A stretch of DNA of 64,000 bases from Prosthecobacter sp. (GCA_019186985.1 JABARQ010000008.1:106298-170297), one strand, 5' to 3'; positions 23,447-34,340 are shown, numbered from the stretch's first letter. Notes: generated from the letters alone by a model not told the origin. Translations and numbers: made by a program.

Positions 23447-25849
23447 ATGAGCGACTCCTCCACGAAAGCCCCCGCAGACCTTCGGGAGAAGCTGAGGTCG
23501 GCGGCCGCCATGCTCGGCTTCTTCCGCCTGCGCTCCCGCTCCTGGTGGATCGCCGGGGCCTACGGGCTGTTCGCCACGCTCTGGATCTATTATTCCGACC
23601 ATGCGCTGGAGCTTCTGGTGGACGACCGGGAGCTGATGATGAGGCTGAGCGTCTACAAGGGCCTGTGCTTTGTCGTCGTGACCATGCTGCTGCTGCTGGC
23701 GCTCATCCGCCGCGCGTATGGGCGCATCGAGGACGGCTATGCGGCGATGCAGGTGCACGAGGCGGAGATCAGCCGGCTGTCACGGCTGTATGCGGCGTTG
23801 AGCCAGGTCAACCAGGCCATCGTCTGGACCCATGAGCGCCAGGCGCTGTTTCAAAAGATCTGCGCCGTGCTGGTGGAGCATGGCGGATTTCGCATGGCCT
23901 GGATCGGCTGGGCGGACAGGGAGGGAGGCCTGCTTCTGCCCGTGGCGGAATGTGGGGATGAAAACGGCTACCTGAAGAACATCCGCATCCGGCTGGATGA
24001 CAGCCCCGAAGGCCGCGGCCCCTCCGGCACCGCCTTCCGCGAGGCACGATCCTTCGTCTGCAACGACCTGCTCAACGACCCGGCGGCGCTGCCATGGAGG
24101 GAGGAGGCGGCCAGGCGCGGGCTGCGTGCCTCCGCCGTCTTTCCCATCCGCCAGAAGGGGGAGGTCTGCGGCACCCTCAACGTCTATGCGGGAGAGGCCG
24201 GCTTCTTCCAGGACAAGGAGGCGGCCCTGCTGGATGAGGCCGCCTACGACCTTTCCTACGCGCTCGACAACCTGCTGCGTGAGGAGGAGAGGCGTCAGGC
24301 GGAGGAGCGGCTGCGCGCGGAGAGGCTGTTCTCCGACACGATGATCGACAGCATGCCCGGCATCCTGTATTTTTACGACATGAGCGGTCGCTTCCTGCGC
24401 TGGAACCGGAACTTCGAGACGCTCTCAGGCTATTCCGCCCAGGAGATCGCCGGCATGCAGCCGCTGGACTTCTTCGCCGAGGAGCACAAGGAGCTGGTCG
24501 GGCGCCGCATCGCCGAGGTCTTTGAAACAGGCGAGTCCTCCGTGGAGGCCCCCTTCCTCACCAAGGACGGCGTCAGCATGCCCTATTTCTTCACCGGCAG
24601 GCGGGTGATGTTCGACGGCAAGACCTGCCTGGTCGGCTCAGGCACCGACATTTCAGAACGCCGGCAGGCCGAGCTGGCGCTGAAGAAGAGCGAGCAGAGG
24701 CTGCGCAGCACGCTGGACAACATCCTGGAGGGCTGCCAGCTCCTCGGCTTCGACTGGCGCTACCTCTACCTGAACGACGCCGCCGCGCGGCACAACCGTC
24801 GGCCTAACCAGGAATTGCTCGGCAACCGCATGCAGGACATGTGGCCGGGCATTGAAGGCACGCGCGTCTTCAGCCTGGTCCGGCGCTGCCTCGAGCGTCG
24901 CGAGCCCTTCCATGAGGAGACCGAGTTCACCTATCCCGACGGCCAGGTCGGCTGGTTTGACGTGCGCGGCCAGCCCGTGCCCGAGGGGGTCTTCGTGCTT
25001 TCCATCGACATCAGCGAGCGTCACCAGGCGGAGGCCGCGCTGCGCGAGCTGAACGAAAGCCTGGAGCGCAAGGTCGGGGAGCGCACCACGGAGCTGCAGG
25101 CCGCCCTGGTGCGCGCCGAGTCGGCCGACAGGCTGAAGTCCGCCTTCCTCGCCACCATGTCGCATGAGCTGCGCACGCCGCTGAACTCGATCATCGGCTT
25201 CACCGGCATCCTGCTCCAGGGCCTCGCCGGCGAGCTGAACCCCGAGCAGGGCAAGCAGCTGGGCATGGTCCGCTCCAGCGCGCGTCACCTGCTGGAGCTG
25301 ATCAACGACGTGCTCGACCTGTCGAAGATCGAGGCGGGCCAGCTTGAGGTGAAGTCCGCCCCCTTTGACCTGCGCTCCTCCCTGGAGCGGGTCCTGGAGG
25401 TGGTGCATCCCCTCGCGGAAAGGAAAAAGCTCTTCCTGCGCGCCGAGATCTCGCCGGAGGTCGGCCGCATGACCGGTGACCAGCGGCGGGTGGACCAGGT
25501 GCTGCTCAACCTGCTGAACAACGCCATCAAGTTCACCGAAGCCGGCGGCGTGACCCTGACGGCCGCGCTTCAGGAGGATTTCAACGCCGTCCCGTCCGTG
25601 TGCATCCGCGTGACGGACACCGGCATCGGCATCCGGCCCGGGGACATGGACAGCCTGTTCCTGCCGTTTCGCCAGATCGACAACGGCCTCACCCGCTCCC
25701 ATGAGGGCACCGGCCTGGGCCTGGCGATCTGCCTCCGGCTCACCCGGCTCATGGGCGGAGCGATCTCAGCCGCCAGCCAGCACGGCGCGGGCAGCACCTT
25801 CACGGTGATCCTGCCGCTTCAACCTCCAGCCTCACCCCCCACCTCATGA
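23447..25849 (+). CDS. Membrane histidine kinase with GAF and two PAS domains
   Basis: The 800-residue protein has two transmembrane helices near residues 32-54 and 70-90 with a very short external loop. A GAF domain follows (about 115-285; HGGFRMAWIGWADREGG), then two PAS domains (about 295-410 and 420-530). A helical linker leads to the kinase core: FLATMSHELRTPLNSIIGF with the phospho-His, VNLLNNAIKF-like N-box (read LLNLLNNAIKF), DTGIGI and GTGLGLAI. It has no receiver domain of its own. Its stop overlaps the start of the next gene, a stand-alone receiver, which is its most likely phosphorylation partner. The small periplasmic part suggests it senses a cytoplasmic or membrane signal. Confidence 0.9.
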   Translation: MSDSSTKAPADLREKLRSAAAMLGFFRLRSRSWWIAGAYGLFATLWIYYSDHALELLVDDRELMMRLSVYKGLCFVVVTMLLLLALIRRAYGRIEDGYAAMQVHEAEISRLSRLYAALSQVNQAIVWTHERQALFQKICAVLVEHGGFRMAWIGWADREGGLLLPVAECGDENGYLKNIRIRLDDSPEGRGPSGTAFREARSFVCNDLLNDPAALPWREEAARRGLRASAVFPIRQKGEVCGTLNVYAGEAGFFQDKEAALLDEAAYDLSYALDNLLREEERRQAEERLRAERLFSDTMIDSMPGILYFYDMSGRFLRWNRNFETLSGYSAQEIAGMQPLDFFAEEHKELVGRRIAEVFETGESSVEAPFLTKDGVSMPYFFTGRRVMFDGKTCLVGSGTDISERRQAELALKKSEQRLRSTLDNILEGCQLLGFDWRYLYLNDAAARHNRRPNQELLGNRMQDMWPGIEGTRVFSLVRRCLERREPFHEETEFTYPDGQVGWFDVRGQPVPEGVFVLSIDISERHQAEAALRELNESLERKVGERTTELQAALVRAESADRLKSAFLATMSHELRTPLNSIIGFTGILLQGLAGELNPEQGKQLGMVRSSARHLLELINDVLDLSKIEAGQLEVKSAPFDLRSSLERVLEVVHPLAERKKLFLRAEISPEVGRMTGDQRRVDQVLLNLLNNAIKFTEAGGVTLTAALQEDFNAVPSVCIRVTDTGIGIRPGDMDSLFLPFRQIDNGLTRSHEGTGLGLAICLRLTRLMGGAISAASQHGAGSTFTVILPLQPPASPPTS

Positions 25850-26235
25850 GCCTGAGCATCCTGCTGATCGAGGACAACGAGCAGAACCGCTACCTGGCGA
25901 CCTTCCTGCTCGAAAAGCACGGCCACCGGGTGACCTGCGCCCGTGACGGCCTGCGCGGCATCGAGCTGGCCAGCACCCTGAGGCCGGACGTCATCCTGCT
26001 CGACATCCAGATTCCCGCCATGGACGGCCACATGGTCGCCCGGGCCCTGCGCCAGATCAGCGCCCTGGACGCCACGCCCATCATCGCCGTCACCTCCTAC
26101 GCCATGATGGGCGACCGTGAAAAGGCGCTGGCCGCCGGCTGCAACGGCTACATGGAAAAGCCGGTGGATCCCGACAGCTTCGTGGCCGAGGTCGAGGGTT
26201 ACGCCGCACAAAAGCCCCGGTCCTCCGAATCATGA
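25846..26235 (+). CDS. Single-domain response regulator (CheY/DivK-like)
   Basis: The 129-residue protein is a stand-alone receiver domain: acidic pocket LLIEDNEQNRYLA, phospho-acceptor Asp in DVILLDIQIPAMDG, Thr in IIAVTSYAM and Lys in YMEKPVDPDSF. With no output domain it should act by protein-protein interaction or as a phosphorelay shuttle. Both ends overlap neighbours by four bases (ATGA at 25846 and 26232), so it is translationally coupled between two kinases. DivK-like receivers in this setting often transfer phosphate between kinases. Confidence 0.92.
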   Translation: MSLSILLIEDNEQNRYLATFLLEKHGHRVTCARDGLRGIELASTLRPDVILLDIQIPAMDGHMVARALRQISALDATPIIAVTSYAMMGDREKALAAGCNGYMEKPVDPDSFVAEVEGYAAQKPRSSES

Positions 26236-29200
26236 ACCGCATCCTGATCGTCGATGACAAGGAGGAGAACCTCTACTACCTCCAGGCTCTGTTTTCCGGC
26301 CTTGGCTGGGAGGTCGTCACCGCGCGGCATGGGGCCGAGGCGCTGGTGAAGGCACGGCAGAAGCCGCCGCAGATCGCGGTCTCCGACCTGCTCATGCCGG
26401 TGATGGACGGCTACACGCTGCTCTGCCACTGGAAGGCGGACGCAAGCCTGAAGAAGATCCCCTTCGTCGTCTACACCGCCACCTACACCGAGACGGCGGA
26501 CGAGGAGCTGGCCATGAACCTGGGCGCGGACGCCTTCATCCTGAAGCCCTGCGAGCCCGATGACTTCATCCGGCGGCTGGAGGGGGTGGCGGAGTCCGTC
26601 CGGCGGCAGGGGCCGGCCGTGCCCCGCGGTTCGACCCTGGAGGACTACTCCCTGCACCAGGGCTACAGCGAGACCCTCATCCGCAAGCTGGAGGAGAAGA
26701 CCCTGCAGCTTGGCGAGGCCAACCGCGCCCTGAGGGAGGAGATCGCCGAAAGCGAGAAGGCACGCCGGGATAACAAAAAGCTCAACGACGAGCTGACGGA
26801 GCGGGTGAAGGAGCTGCGCCTGCTTTACGACGTCTCCAGGCTGCTGCGGGACACCGAGATGCCGCTTGCCGAGGTCGCCCGCCAGATCGTGGACATGCTG
26901 CCGCAGGCCATGCAGAGGTCGGCCGGCGTTGCGGTGCGGCTCCGGCTGGGCGCCGTCGAGGCGGCCTCCTCCGGCTTCCGTCCCGCCGCCTGGTCCCTGC
27001 TTGCCGAATTCGTCACCAGCGACGGCGTTGAGAACCAGATCGAGGTGGTCTGGACGGATGAGGACGCCACGGGTGAGGAGCCCTTCATGAAGGAGGAGCA
27101 TGACATGCTCGACTCCGTGGCCGAGATGCTTCGCGTCTACCTGGACCAGCGCCTGCTGACCTGGCACCTCGAGATTGAACGGACCCGCCTGGTCACGGCC
27201 CAGAAGGTGGCCAACATGGGCAGCTGGGAGACGGAGCTCGGCACGTTCGCCGTCTCGTGGTCGGAGCAGACGCACCTCATCTTTGAAACCGACCCGCGCA
27301 CGTTTCAGCCCACCCATCAGCGCTTCCTGGAGCTCGTGCATCCCGAGGACCGGGAGGCCGTGGACGCCGCCTTCGCCCGCTCCATCTCCCTGAAGGAACC
27401 CCAGGAATGCGCGCACCGCATCCTCCTGCCCGACGGACGGGTGAAGCATGTCATCGAACGCTGGCAGGTCTTCCTTGAAGGCCACGAAGCCCCGTCCGTC
27501 GCCATCGGCACCACCCAGGATGTCACGGAGCGAGTCCAGGCCGAGCTGGAGTTGAAGCGCACCAGCAACCTGCTCACGGCGGTGGCCGACGGCCTTCCCG
27601 ACGCCGTCTTCGTCAAGGACCTGGAGGGCCGCTACCTGCTCTTCAACAAGGGCGCCGCCAGCTTCGTGGGCAGGCCCGTGGAGGACGTGCTCGGCAGGGA
27701 TGACACGGCCCTCTTCGGCCCCGAGGACGCCCGCCTGGTGATGGAGAACGACCGTGAGGTCATCGTTTCAGGCAGGGCCATCACCACCGAGGAGGTGCTG
27801 ACCGCCGCCGGCGTGACGCGCACCTACCTGGCGACCAAGGCCCCCTACCGCGACGACCAGGGGCGTGTCATCGGCATCATCGGCATCTCCAGCGACATCA
27901 CGCAGCGCAAGCTTGCCGAACAAAAACTGCGGGAACAGGCGACCCTGCTCGACAAGGCGCAGGAGGCCATCCTGGTGCGCGGCCTCGACCACCGCATCCT
28001 GTACTGGAACAAGAGCGCCGAGCGCCTCTACGGCTGGCAGGCCGACGAGGTGCTGGGCCGTTCCATCCGGGAGCTGCTCTACAAGGACCCGGCCGCCTTC
28101 ATGACCGCCACGCAGGCCGCCTTGGAGAAGGGGGAATGGGTGGGTGAGATCCAGCAGTACAACCGTGAAGGCAGGCCCCTGACCATCGAGGGCCACTGGA
28201 CCCTGGTCCGCGATGAACAGGGCAGGCCTCAGTCCATCCTGGCCATCAACACCGACATCACCGAGCGCAGGAAGCTCGAGCAGCAGGTGCTGCGCGCCCA
28301 GCGCCTGGACAGCATCGGCACCCTCGCCGGCGGCATCGCCCACGACCTGAACAACGTCCTGGCGCCGATCCTCATGTCCGTCGAGCTGCTGCGCTCCCAG
28401 GAGAGGGACCCCCGCCGCCAGGACATCCTCGCCACCATGGAGGCCAGCGCCCGGCGCGGGGCGGACATGGTGCGCCAGGTCCTCTCCTTTGCCCGCGGCG
28501 TCGAGGGCAGCCATGCCCCCGTGCAGACGGAGCAGCTCCTCGCGGACCTGGAAAAGATCGCCAACGAGACCTTCCTCAAGACGATCCGCGTGGTGCGTGT
28601 GGTGCCCGCCGACGTCTGGAACGTCATGGGGGACGCCACGCAGCTTCACCAGGTGCTTCTCAACCTCTGCGTCAACGCACGTGATGCGATGCCCAAAGGC
28701 GGCACGCTCACGCTTTCCGCCGCCAATGACTGGGTGGACGAGGCGGCTGCGGCACGCATGGTCGGGCTGCGCCCCGGCCCCTACGTCCACATCCAGGTGC
28801 AGGACACCGGCACCGGCATGTCACCCGAGGTCCTGGAGCGGATCTTCGAACCCTTCTTCACCACCAAGGAGGTTGGCAAGGGCACGGGCCTCGGCCTGTC
28901 CACCTCGCTCGCCATCGTGCAAAGCCATGGCGGATTTCTGCGGGTGGAAAGCGAGCCCGGCAGAGGCGCCGTCTTTCACGTCCACCTGCCCGCCCACGCA
29001 GTCAGCGAACCCCAGGAGGCCTCGTCCGAACACGAACCGCCGCAGGGAAGGGGCGAGACCATCCTGCTGGTCGATGATGAAGCCTCCATCCGCAAGACGA
29101 CGGGCCAGGCACTGGAGGCCTGCGGCTACCAGGTCCTGACCGCCGGAGACGGTGCCGAGGCCCTGGCCGTCTATTCGGAAAAGGGCGGGGACATCGACAT

Positions 29201-29417
29201 CGTCCTGACAGACATGATGATGCCCCTCATGGACGGGGCCTCGATGATCCAGGCGCTCCGCCGGATGGACCCCGGGGTGCGCATCATCGCCTCAAGCGGG
29301 CTCAATGTCGCAGGCATGGTCAGCCGGGCGGCCGAGGCCGGGGTCCACACCTTCCTCGCCAAGCCATACACGACGGAGGCGCTGCTGAAGACGCTGCATC
29401 GCGTCCTTCATGGCTGA
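26232..29417 (+). CDS. REC-GAF-PAS hybrid histidine kinase with C-terminal receiver
   Basis: The 1061-residue cytoplasmic protein reads in order as follows. An N-terminal receiver has LIVDDKEENLYYLQ and Asp in VSDLLMPVMDGY. A coiled-coil and a weak GAF-like region come next (about 195-315), then three PAS domains (about 320-435, 440-560 and 565-675). The kinase core has phospho-His in LAGGIAHDLNNVLAP, N-box LLNLCVNARDAM and glycine boxes DTGTGM and GKGTGLGLS. A second receiver lies at about 940-1060 (ILLVDDEASIRKT; Asp in IVLTDMMMPLMDG). Two receivers around one kinase suggest a phosphorelay hub. It is the last gene of the operon and has no membrane span. Confidence 0.9.
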   Translation: MNRILIVDDKEENLYYLQALFSGLGWEVVTARHGAEALVKARQKPPQIAVSDLLMPVMDGYTLLCHWKADASLKKIPFVVYTATYTETADEELAMNLGADAFILKPCEPDDFIRRLEGVAESVRRQGPAVPRGSTLEDYSLHQGYSETLIRKLEEKTLQLGEANRALREEIAESEKARRDNKKLNDELTERVKELRLLYDVSRLLRDTEMPLAEVARQIVDMLPQAMQRSAGVAVRLRLGAVEAASSGFRPAAWSLLAEFVTSDGVENQIEVVWTDEDATGEEPFMKEEHDMLDSVAEMLRVYLDQRLLTWHLEIERTRLVTAQKVANMGSWETELGTFAVSWSEQTHLIFETDPRTFQPTHQRFLELVHPEDREAVDAAFARSISLKEPQECAHRILLPDGRVKHVIERWQVFLEGHEAPSVAIGTTQDVTERVQAELELKRTSNLLTAVADGLPDAVFVKDLEGRYLLFNKGAASFVGRPVEDVLGRDDTALFGPEDARLVMENDREVIVSGRAITTEEVLTAAGVTRTYLATKAPYRDDQGRVIGIIGISSDITQRKLAEQKLREQATLLDKAQEAILVRGLDHRILYWNKSAERLYGWQADEVLGRSIRELLYKDPAAFMTATQAALEKGEWVGEIQQYNREGRPLTIEGHWTLVRDEQGRPQSILAINTDITERRKLEQQVLRAQRLDSIGTLAGGIAHDLNNVLAPILMSVELLRSQERDPRRQDILATMEASARRGADMVRQVLSFARGVEGSHAPVQTEQLLADLEKIANETFLKTIRVVRVVPADVWNVMGDATQLHQVLLNLCVNARDAMPKGGTLTLSAANDWVDEAAAARMVGLRPGPYVHIQVQDTGTGMSPEVLERIFEPFFTTKEVGKGTGLGLSTSLAIVQSHGGFLRVESEPGRGAVFHVHLPAHAVSEPQEASSEHEPPQGRGETILLVDDEASIRKTTGQALEACGYQVLTAGDGAEALAVYSEKGGDIDIVLTDMMMPLMDGASMIQALRRMDPGVRIIASSGLNVAGMVSRAAEAGVHTFLAKPYTTEALLKTLHRVLHG

Positions 29418-29437
29418 GGGGAATAGGCCTGCGCCGG

Positions 29438-29662
29438 TCAGCGGCAGCCGCAGCCTCCGCAGCCACCCTGTCCGCCTCCCTTTCTGCCGCAGGTGCTGAT
29501 GCCGAAGGGCGCATACAGCGGGCAGAAGCGGATGAAGGCGGTGAGCAGCGGCACGGCGCCGATGGCTCCGAGCCAGGAGTGACTGACGATGCCGTAGGCG
29601 ATGAGGCCAAGGCCGGCGAGGATTCGCAGGGTGCGGTCGATGGGGCCGATGTTCGGTTTCAT
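29438..29662 (-). CDS. DUF2892 (YgaP-like) small membrane protein with Cys/Gly-rich tail
   Basis: The 74-residue protein begins MKPNIGPIDRTLRILAGLGL, typical of the DUF2892 family, with two transmembrane segments and the conserved FCPLYAPFG motif. Its C-terminus, CGRKGGGQGGCGGCGCR, is rich in Cys and Gly and could bind metal or thiol-reactive species. It is the last gene of the minus-strand efflux operon, 12 bp after the RND pump. DUF2892 proteins often accompany sulfide, arsenic or metal stress genes. The function is unproven. Confidence 0.8.
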   Translation of the reverse strand: MKPNIGPIDRTLRILAGLGLIAYGIVSHSWLGAIGAVPLLTAFIRFCPLYAPFGISTCGRKGGGQGGCGGCGCR

Positions 29663-29674
29663 GGTGGGTTCCGG

Positions 29675-32600
29675 TTAGCTTGCGGATTCGGGGCGGGAAT
29701 GCCTGTTCGCCATGTAATACAACACCGGCACGGCCATGCGGCTGATGAACAGGCTTGCGATCTCGCCCGCCATGAGCGCGATGGCGAGGCCTTGGAAGAT
29801 GGGGTCGGCAAGGATCACGGCGGCTCCGGCGACGACGGCCATCGCCGTGAGAAGCATCGGGCGGAACCTGACAGCCCCCGCGTCAATGACCGCCTCGCCC
29901 AGCGGCATGCCTTCATGCACGCGCAGCTCGATGAAGTCGACGAGGATGATCGAGTTGCGCACCACGATGCCGCCTCCGGCCATGAAGCCGATCATGCTGG
30001 TGGCGGTGAAGAAGGCGTCGAGCATTCCATGCGCTGGCAGGATGCCCACCAGGGAGAACGGAATCGCCACCATGACGATCACCGGCGTGAGGAAGCTGCG
30101 GAACCAGCCGACCATCAGCACGTAGATGAGGATCAGGCACGCGCCGAAGGCAGCCCCCAGGTCCCGGAAGACCTCGAGGGTGATGTGCCACTCGCCGTCC
30201 CATTTCATCGAAGGCTCGCTGTCACTGAACGGCATCGCCGCATTGAGGACCTTCAGCCTCGCGCCGCTGCCGCCAAACTCGCGCGTGTCGAGCCTGCTGA
30301 GCGCCTCGTTCATCTGGAAGATGGCGTACACGGGGCTTTCAACCACGCCCGCCACGTCGCCGATGACATAGGTCACGGGCATGAGGTTCTTGTGGTAGCG
30401 GCTTTTTTCGACGGTGACATGCTCCACCCTGGCCAGTTCACGCAAGGGCACGAGCGGCGGTCCGCCGGCCCCGGGTTCGGGCAGCGCGTTCGCATCACCG
30501 GAGCGCACGCGCAGGGCCAGAAGCTCCTCGGGCGTGGTCTTGGCGCTGCGGGGCAGTTCGAGGCGGATGTGCACGTCCTCCTTCTCCGCAGGCTGGTGCA
30601 GAAGGTCGACGTTTTCGCCGTCCACGGCGATCTTGAGCGTCTGCGAGATCGTGGCTGCGCTGATGCCGTGCAGGGCGGCCTTTTCCTTGTCGATGACAAA
30701 GCGGGCCTTCTGCTGATCGGCCTCGATGTACCAGTCCACATCGACGACACCCGGCGTGGATTTGAAGATCGTCTTCACTTTCTCAGCCAGCCTGAGCCGC
30801 GCATCGTCATCCGGCCCATAAATCTCCGCGACAAGCGTCTGCAGCACCGGCGGTCCCGGCGGCACTTCCGCGATGGCGACGCGTGCCCCTTGTCTCTCCG
30901 CAATCGCCGCCACGGCCGGACGCACGCGTTTGGCGATGTCGTGGCTCTGCGCCTTGCGTTCGTGCTTGCCGGCAAGGTTCACCTGGATGTCCGCCACGTT
31001 CGCGCCGCGGCGCATGAAATAATGACGCACGAGGCCGTTGAAGTTGTAGGGCGAGGCGACGCCGGCATACACCTGGCAGTCCGTGACCTCCGGCTCCTGG
31101 CGGATCGCCGCGGCCATCTCGCGGGCGACAGCGGCCGTCTTTTCCAGGGACGAGCCTTCCGGCATGTTCAGGATCACCTGGAACTCGCTCTTGTTGTCGA
31201 AGGGCAGCATCTTCACCTTCACCCAGCCGGCGCCGACCGTCGCCATGCTGCCGAGCAGCAGCCCGGTGATGCCGATGAGGAAGGCCCATCGCCAGCCGAC
31301 GTGATGAATGAGCGGGCCCATCATCCGGCGGTAGAGCTTCGTGAAAAAGTCCTCGGGATGCTCGCTGGCGTTGTGGTGAGCGAGGTCAGCGGCGGATGCC
31401 CTGCCTTCAGTCAGCCTGGAATACTTCCTCCCCCAGCGGAGAATGCGGATTGAAGCCCAGGGCGTGACGATGAACGCGATGAGCAGGGACCAGAACATCG
31501 CCGCGCTCGCACCGATGGGAATCGGCCTCATGTAAGGCCCCATGAGGCCGCCCACAAACGCCATCGGCAGCACCGCGGCGATCACGGCAAACGTGGCGAG
31601 GATGGTCGGATTGCCCACCTCACCCACCGCCTCCACGGCGATGGCGCTCCAGTTCCGGCCCTTGTTCTGCGGCAGGTGAAAGTGGCGCACGATGTTCTCG
31701 ACGACCACGATGGCGTCATCCACGAGGATGCCGATGCTGAAGATGAGGGCGAAGAGGGTGATGCGGTTCAGCGTGAAGCCGTAAAGGTAGAAGACCAGCA
31801 GCGTGAGGGCCAGCGTGGCCGGAATGGCCACGGCGACGATGCCGCTCTCCCTCCAGCCAAGCGTGAGCCAGATCAGGACCGCCACGCTGAAGACGGCGAT
31901 GCCCATGTGCAGCAGCAGCTCGTCCGACTTCTCCGCCGCCGTCTCGCCATAGTTGCGCGTGATGCTCACGCCCACATCAGCAGGAATGACGCTGCCCTTC
32001 AGCAGCCCTACCTTGTGCAGCACTTCATCCGCCACGCTGATCGCGTTTGCGCCAGGACGTTTGGCGATGCTGAGCGTCACGGCGGGTTCGTCATTCGCTT
32101 TGGAGCCGTGAAAGACGTATTGGGTCGGCTCCTCGCCACCATCGACGATCTCGGCGACCTCCCGCAGGTACACGGGACGCCCGCTGAAGACGCCGATGAC
32201 CACGTTGCCGGCATCTTCGGCGGTTTTGAGGAAGGCGCCGGTTTCGACAAGCACCTCGTTGTTTCCCGTGGTCAGTCCGCCGGCGCGAAACTGGCGGTTC
32301 GCCTGCTGAAGCATCGGCACGAGGCCGGCGGGGCTCAGGTTGCGGCTGGCCAGCTTCACGGGGTCAAGCATCACGCGCACGGCGCGACGTGACCCGCCAA
32401 GCAGCGTTGTCTCGGCCACCAGCGGCACTTGTTTGATCGATTCATCCACCTGCGCGGCAAGGCGGCGCAGCGTGAGGTGGTCGTAGCGGGCGCTGTGGAA
32501 GGTGAGCGCGAGGATGGGCACGTCATCGATGCTCTTCGGCTTGATGACCGGCATCGTGACGCCCATCGGGATGCGGTCGAAGTTCGAGCGCAGCTTCTCG

Positions 32601-33088
32601 GTGACCTTCACCAGGCTGCGTTCGGGGTCCTCCCCCACCTTGAAGCGTACAATGACCAGGCTCTCGCTGTCACGCGAGGTGCTGTAGAGATACTCCACGC
32701 CGGGCACCTCCCAGAGCAGCTTTTCCATCGGCCGTGTGGCGCGTTCCTCGATCTCCTTCGCGGTCGAGCCGGGCATGGCGACCATGACGTCGATCATCGG
32801 CACCTTGATCTGCGGCTCCTCCTCACGCGGCAGCAGCACCACCGCCGCCGCACCCAGCAGGACGGACGCGATGACGACGAGCGGTGTCAGCTTCGAATCA
32901 ATGAACGCCGCCGCGATGCGCCCTGCGATGCCGAGATGCGAAGCAGGGCGGCCATCACGCTCCGTCGAGATGAGCCTTGTGTCACCGCCGCCAGGAAGAG
33001 TCTCAGGACTCCGCAGACGTTCCTTGTCAGCGGAAGCGCAAGGCTCGTCACGCGGAGCGACGATGGTTGATTTGGAAGCCTCGCTCAT
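29675..33088 (-). CDS. RND efflux transporter, AcrB/HAE1-like
   Basis: The 1137-residue inner-membrane pump has the twelve-helix RND layout with two large periplasmic domains. Identifying segments are [20 protein letters not shown] in the porter domain and the TM4 proton-relay segment [18 protein letters not shown] with the paired aspartates. The C-terminal half repeats the fold ([19 protein letters not shown]). About 70 extra cytoplasmic residues precede the first helix, more than usual, and the frame has no better internal start. It works with the adaptor encoded just upstream (ATGA overlap at 33085-33088). No outer-membrane TolC-like gene is in the operon, so one must come from elsewhere. 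Substrate is unknown; metal or organic compounds are possible. Confidence 0.92.
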   Translation of the reverse strand: MSEASKSTIVAPRDEPCASADKERLRSPETLPGGGDTRLISTERDGRPASHLGIAGRIAAAFIDSKLTPLVVIASVLLGAAAVVLLPREEEPQIKVPMIDVMVAMPGSTAKEIEERATRPMEKLLWEVPGVEYLYSTSRDSESLVIVRFKVGEDPERSLVKVTEKLRSNFDRIPMGVTMPVIKPKSIDDVPILALTFHSARYDHLTLRRLAAQVDESIKQVPLVAETTLLGGSRRAVRVMLDPVKLASRNLSPAGLVPMLQQANRQFRAGGLTTGNNEVLVETGAFLKTAEDAGNVVIGVFSGRPVYLREVAEIVDGGEEPTQYVFHGSKANDEPAVTLSIAKRPGANAISVADEVLHKVGLLKGSVIPADVGVSITRNYGETAAEKSDELLLHMGIAVFSVAVLIWLTLGWRESGIVAVAIPATLALTLLVFYLYGFTLNRITLFALIFSIGILVDDAIVVVENIVRHFHLPQNKGRNWSAIAVEAVGEVGNPTILATFAVIAAVLPMAFVGGLMGPYMRPIPIGASAAMFWSLLIAFIVTPWASIRILRWGRKYSRLTEGRASAADLAHHNASEHPEDFFTKLYRRMMGPLIHHVGWRWAFLIGITGLLLGSMATVGAGWVKVKMLPFDNKSEFQVILNMPEGSSLEKTAAVAREMAAAIRQEPEVTDCQVYAGVASPYNFNGLVRHYFMRRGANVADIQVNLAGKHERKAQSHDIAKRVRPAVAAIAERQGARVAIAEVPPGPPVLQTLVAEIYGPDDDARLRLAEKVKTIFKSTPGVVDVDWYIEADQQKARFVIDKEKAALHGISAATISQTLKIAVDGENVDLLHQPAEKEDVHIRLELPRSAKTTPEELLALRVRSGDANALPEPGAGGPPLVPLRELARVEHVTVEKSRYHKNLMPVTYVIGDVAGVVESPVYAIFQMNEALSRLDTREFGGSGARLKVLNAAMPFSDSEPSMKWDGEWHITLEVFRDLGAAFGACLILIYVLMVGWFRSFLTPVIVMVAIPFSLVGILPAHGMLDAFFTATSMIGFMAGGGIVVRNSIILVDFIELRVHEGMPLGEAVIDAGAVRFRPMLLTAMAVVAGAAVILADPIFQGLAIALMAGEIASLFISRMAVPVLYYMANRHSRPESAS

Positions 33089-34092
33089 GGCTGGATCGTC
33101 ACGGGTTGGCCGTCGGTGAGCCTGGCGATGTCACTCACGATGACCTGTTCACCTTCCTCGATGCCGGAAAGCACCTCGACACGGCCTTCAAGCACCTTGC
33201 CGGTCTTCACCAGGCGCAGCGCGGCTTTGCCAGCCTGGGCGACGAAGACGATCTCCATCTGCCCGCGCTTCAAGACGGCGTTTTGCGGCACCAGCAGCAG
33301 CCTTGCCTCGCCCACAGGCACGGAAACGCGGCCGAACTGGCCGGTTCGCAGGCCTTCGGCGGGCGGCAGGTCGAGCTTCACCAGAAACGTGCGGCTCACG
33401 GGATCGGCCACCGGGGAGATCTCACTCACGGTTCCTTCGACAACCTGGGTCAGCCGCACGGCCATCCTGTCACCCAGCTTCACGCGGTCGAGGATGGCCT
33501 CGGGGAGGTCCGCCTCAAAGCGGAGCGAGGTCGGCGCCTCGATTTCAAGCAGCGGCTTGCCCGGCATGGCGAGATCGCCCACATCAGCCAGCTTGCGCGT
33601 GACGACGCCGTCAAAGGGGGCGGTGACGCTGGCATAGCCGAGCATCGTCTCGGCCTCGTTCAGGGCTCCGGTGCCGATCTTCACCCGCGCCTCCGCCGCG
33701 TCGAACTCCTGACGGGTGGTGGCGTTGCTGGCGATGAGCTGCCTCTGCCGGTCAAAGTCACGGTTCGCCTGGTCGAGCATGGCGCGGGCCTGGTCGACCT
33801 TCGCCTGAATCTCCTGCACGTCGAGCCGGGCCAGCAGGCCGCCCGCCTTCACGGCCGTGCCCGGCGTGGCGCTGTATTCGAGCACACGTCCGCTGACCTT
33901 GGCCTCGACGAGGGCGCGTTGCTTGGAACGCACGGTTCCCACCACCTCCTCCGCCGCCACATGCGGGCTCCACTTTGCCGGCACAACCTTCACGGTGAGG
34001 CTGGGCCGGGATGCAGCAGGAGCAGGCGGGGGTTCATGCCTGCCGCAGGAAACCAGCAGCAGGGCGGGGAGGAGGCGTGAGAGATGTTTCAT
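33085..34092 (-). CDS. RND efflux periplasmic adaptor (membrane fusion protein)
   Basis: The 335-residue protein starts [21 protein letters not shown], a lipoprotein signal with the lipobox LVSC. It then has the HlyD-type plan: a barrel-sandwich segment ([20 protein letters not shown]), a helical hairpin (about 95-165), the return lipoyl half ([20 protein letters not shown]) and a beta-barrel. It links the inner-membrane pump to an outer-membrane channel. Its stop overlaps the pump's start, and it follows the DUF2892 gene by 24 bp, so the four genes form one operon. Confidence 0.9.
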   Translation of the reverse strand: MKHLSRLLPALLLVSCGRHEPPPAPAASRPSLTVKVVPAKWSPHVAAEEVVGTVRSKQRALVEAKVSGRVLEYSATPGTAVKAGGLLARLDVQEIQAKVDQARAMLDQANRDFDRQRQLIASNATTRQEFDAAEARVKIGTGALNEAETMLGYASVTAPFDGVVTRKLADVGDLAMPGKPLLEIEAPTSLRFEADLPEAILDRVKLGDRMAVRLTQVVEGTVSEISPVADPVSRTFLVKLDLPPAEGLRTGQFGRVSVPVGEARLLLVPQNAVLKRGQMEIVFVAQAGKAALRLVKTGKVLEGRVEVLSGIEEGEQVIVSDIARLTDGQPVTIQP

Positions 34093-34116
34093 CGCGTGAA
34101 AGGAATCGTGAGCCTG

Positions 34117-34323
34117 TCAGGTTTTCGTGCAGCAGGAGCCGCCGACGCCGAGCTTCTTGAGGATCGTTTCCGCCGGACAGAAGCCGGTGAAGGCGGATTG
34201 CAGCAGGTTGGCTCCGACGAAGGCGGTGAGCCAGAGCCAGTTCCGGCTGACGAAATGAGCGAGCAGCAGGCTGGTGAGAATCAGGGTGCCCGCGAGGGCG
34301 CGGATGGCGTTTTCGAGCTTCAT
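34117..34323 (-). CDS. DUF2892 small membrane protein, first gene of the efflux operon
   Basis: The 68-residue protein has two transmembrane helices, the DUF2892 opening MKLENAIRALAGTLILTSLL, and the FCPAETILKKLG motif. It ends in a vicinal cysteine pair (GGSCCTKT). It is the promoter-proximal gene, so its transcript carries the adaptor, pump and second DUF2892 gene. A paired Cys-Cys at the tail, like the Cys-rich tail of its partner at 29438, hints at thiol or metal chemistry. Function is inferred only from family context. Confidence 0.8.
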   Translation of the reverse strand: MKLENAIRALAGTLILTSLLLAHFVSRNWLWLTAFVGANLLQSAFTGFCPAETILKKLGVGGSCCTKT

Positions 34324-34340
34324 GGCAGGTGCGTTCTGGT

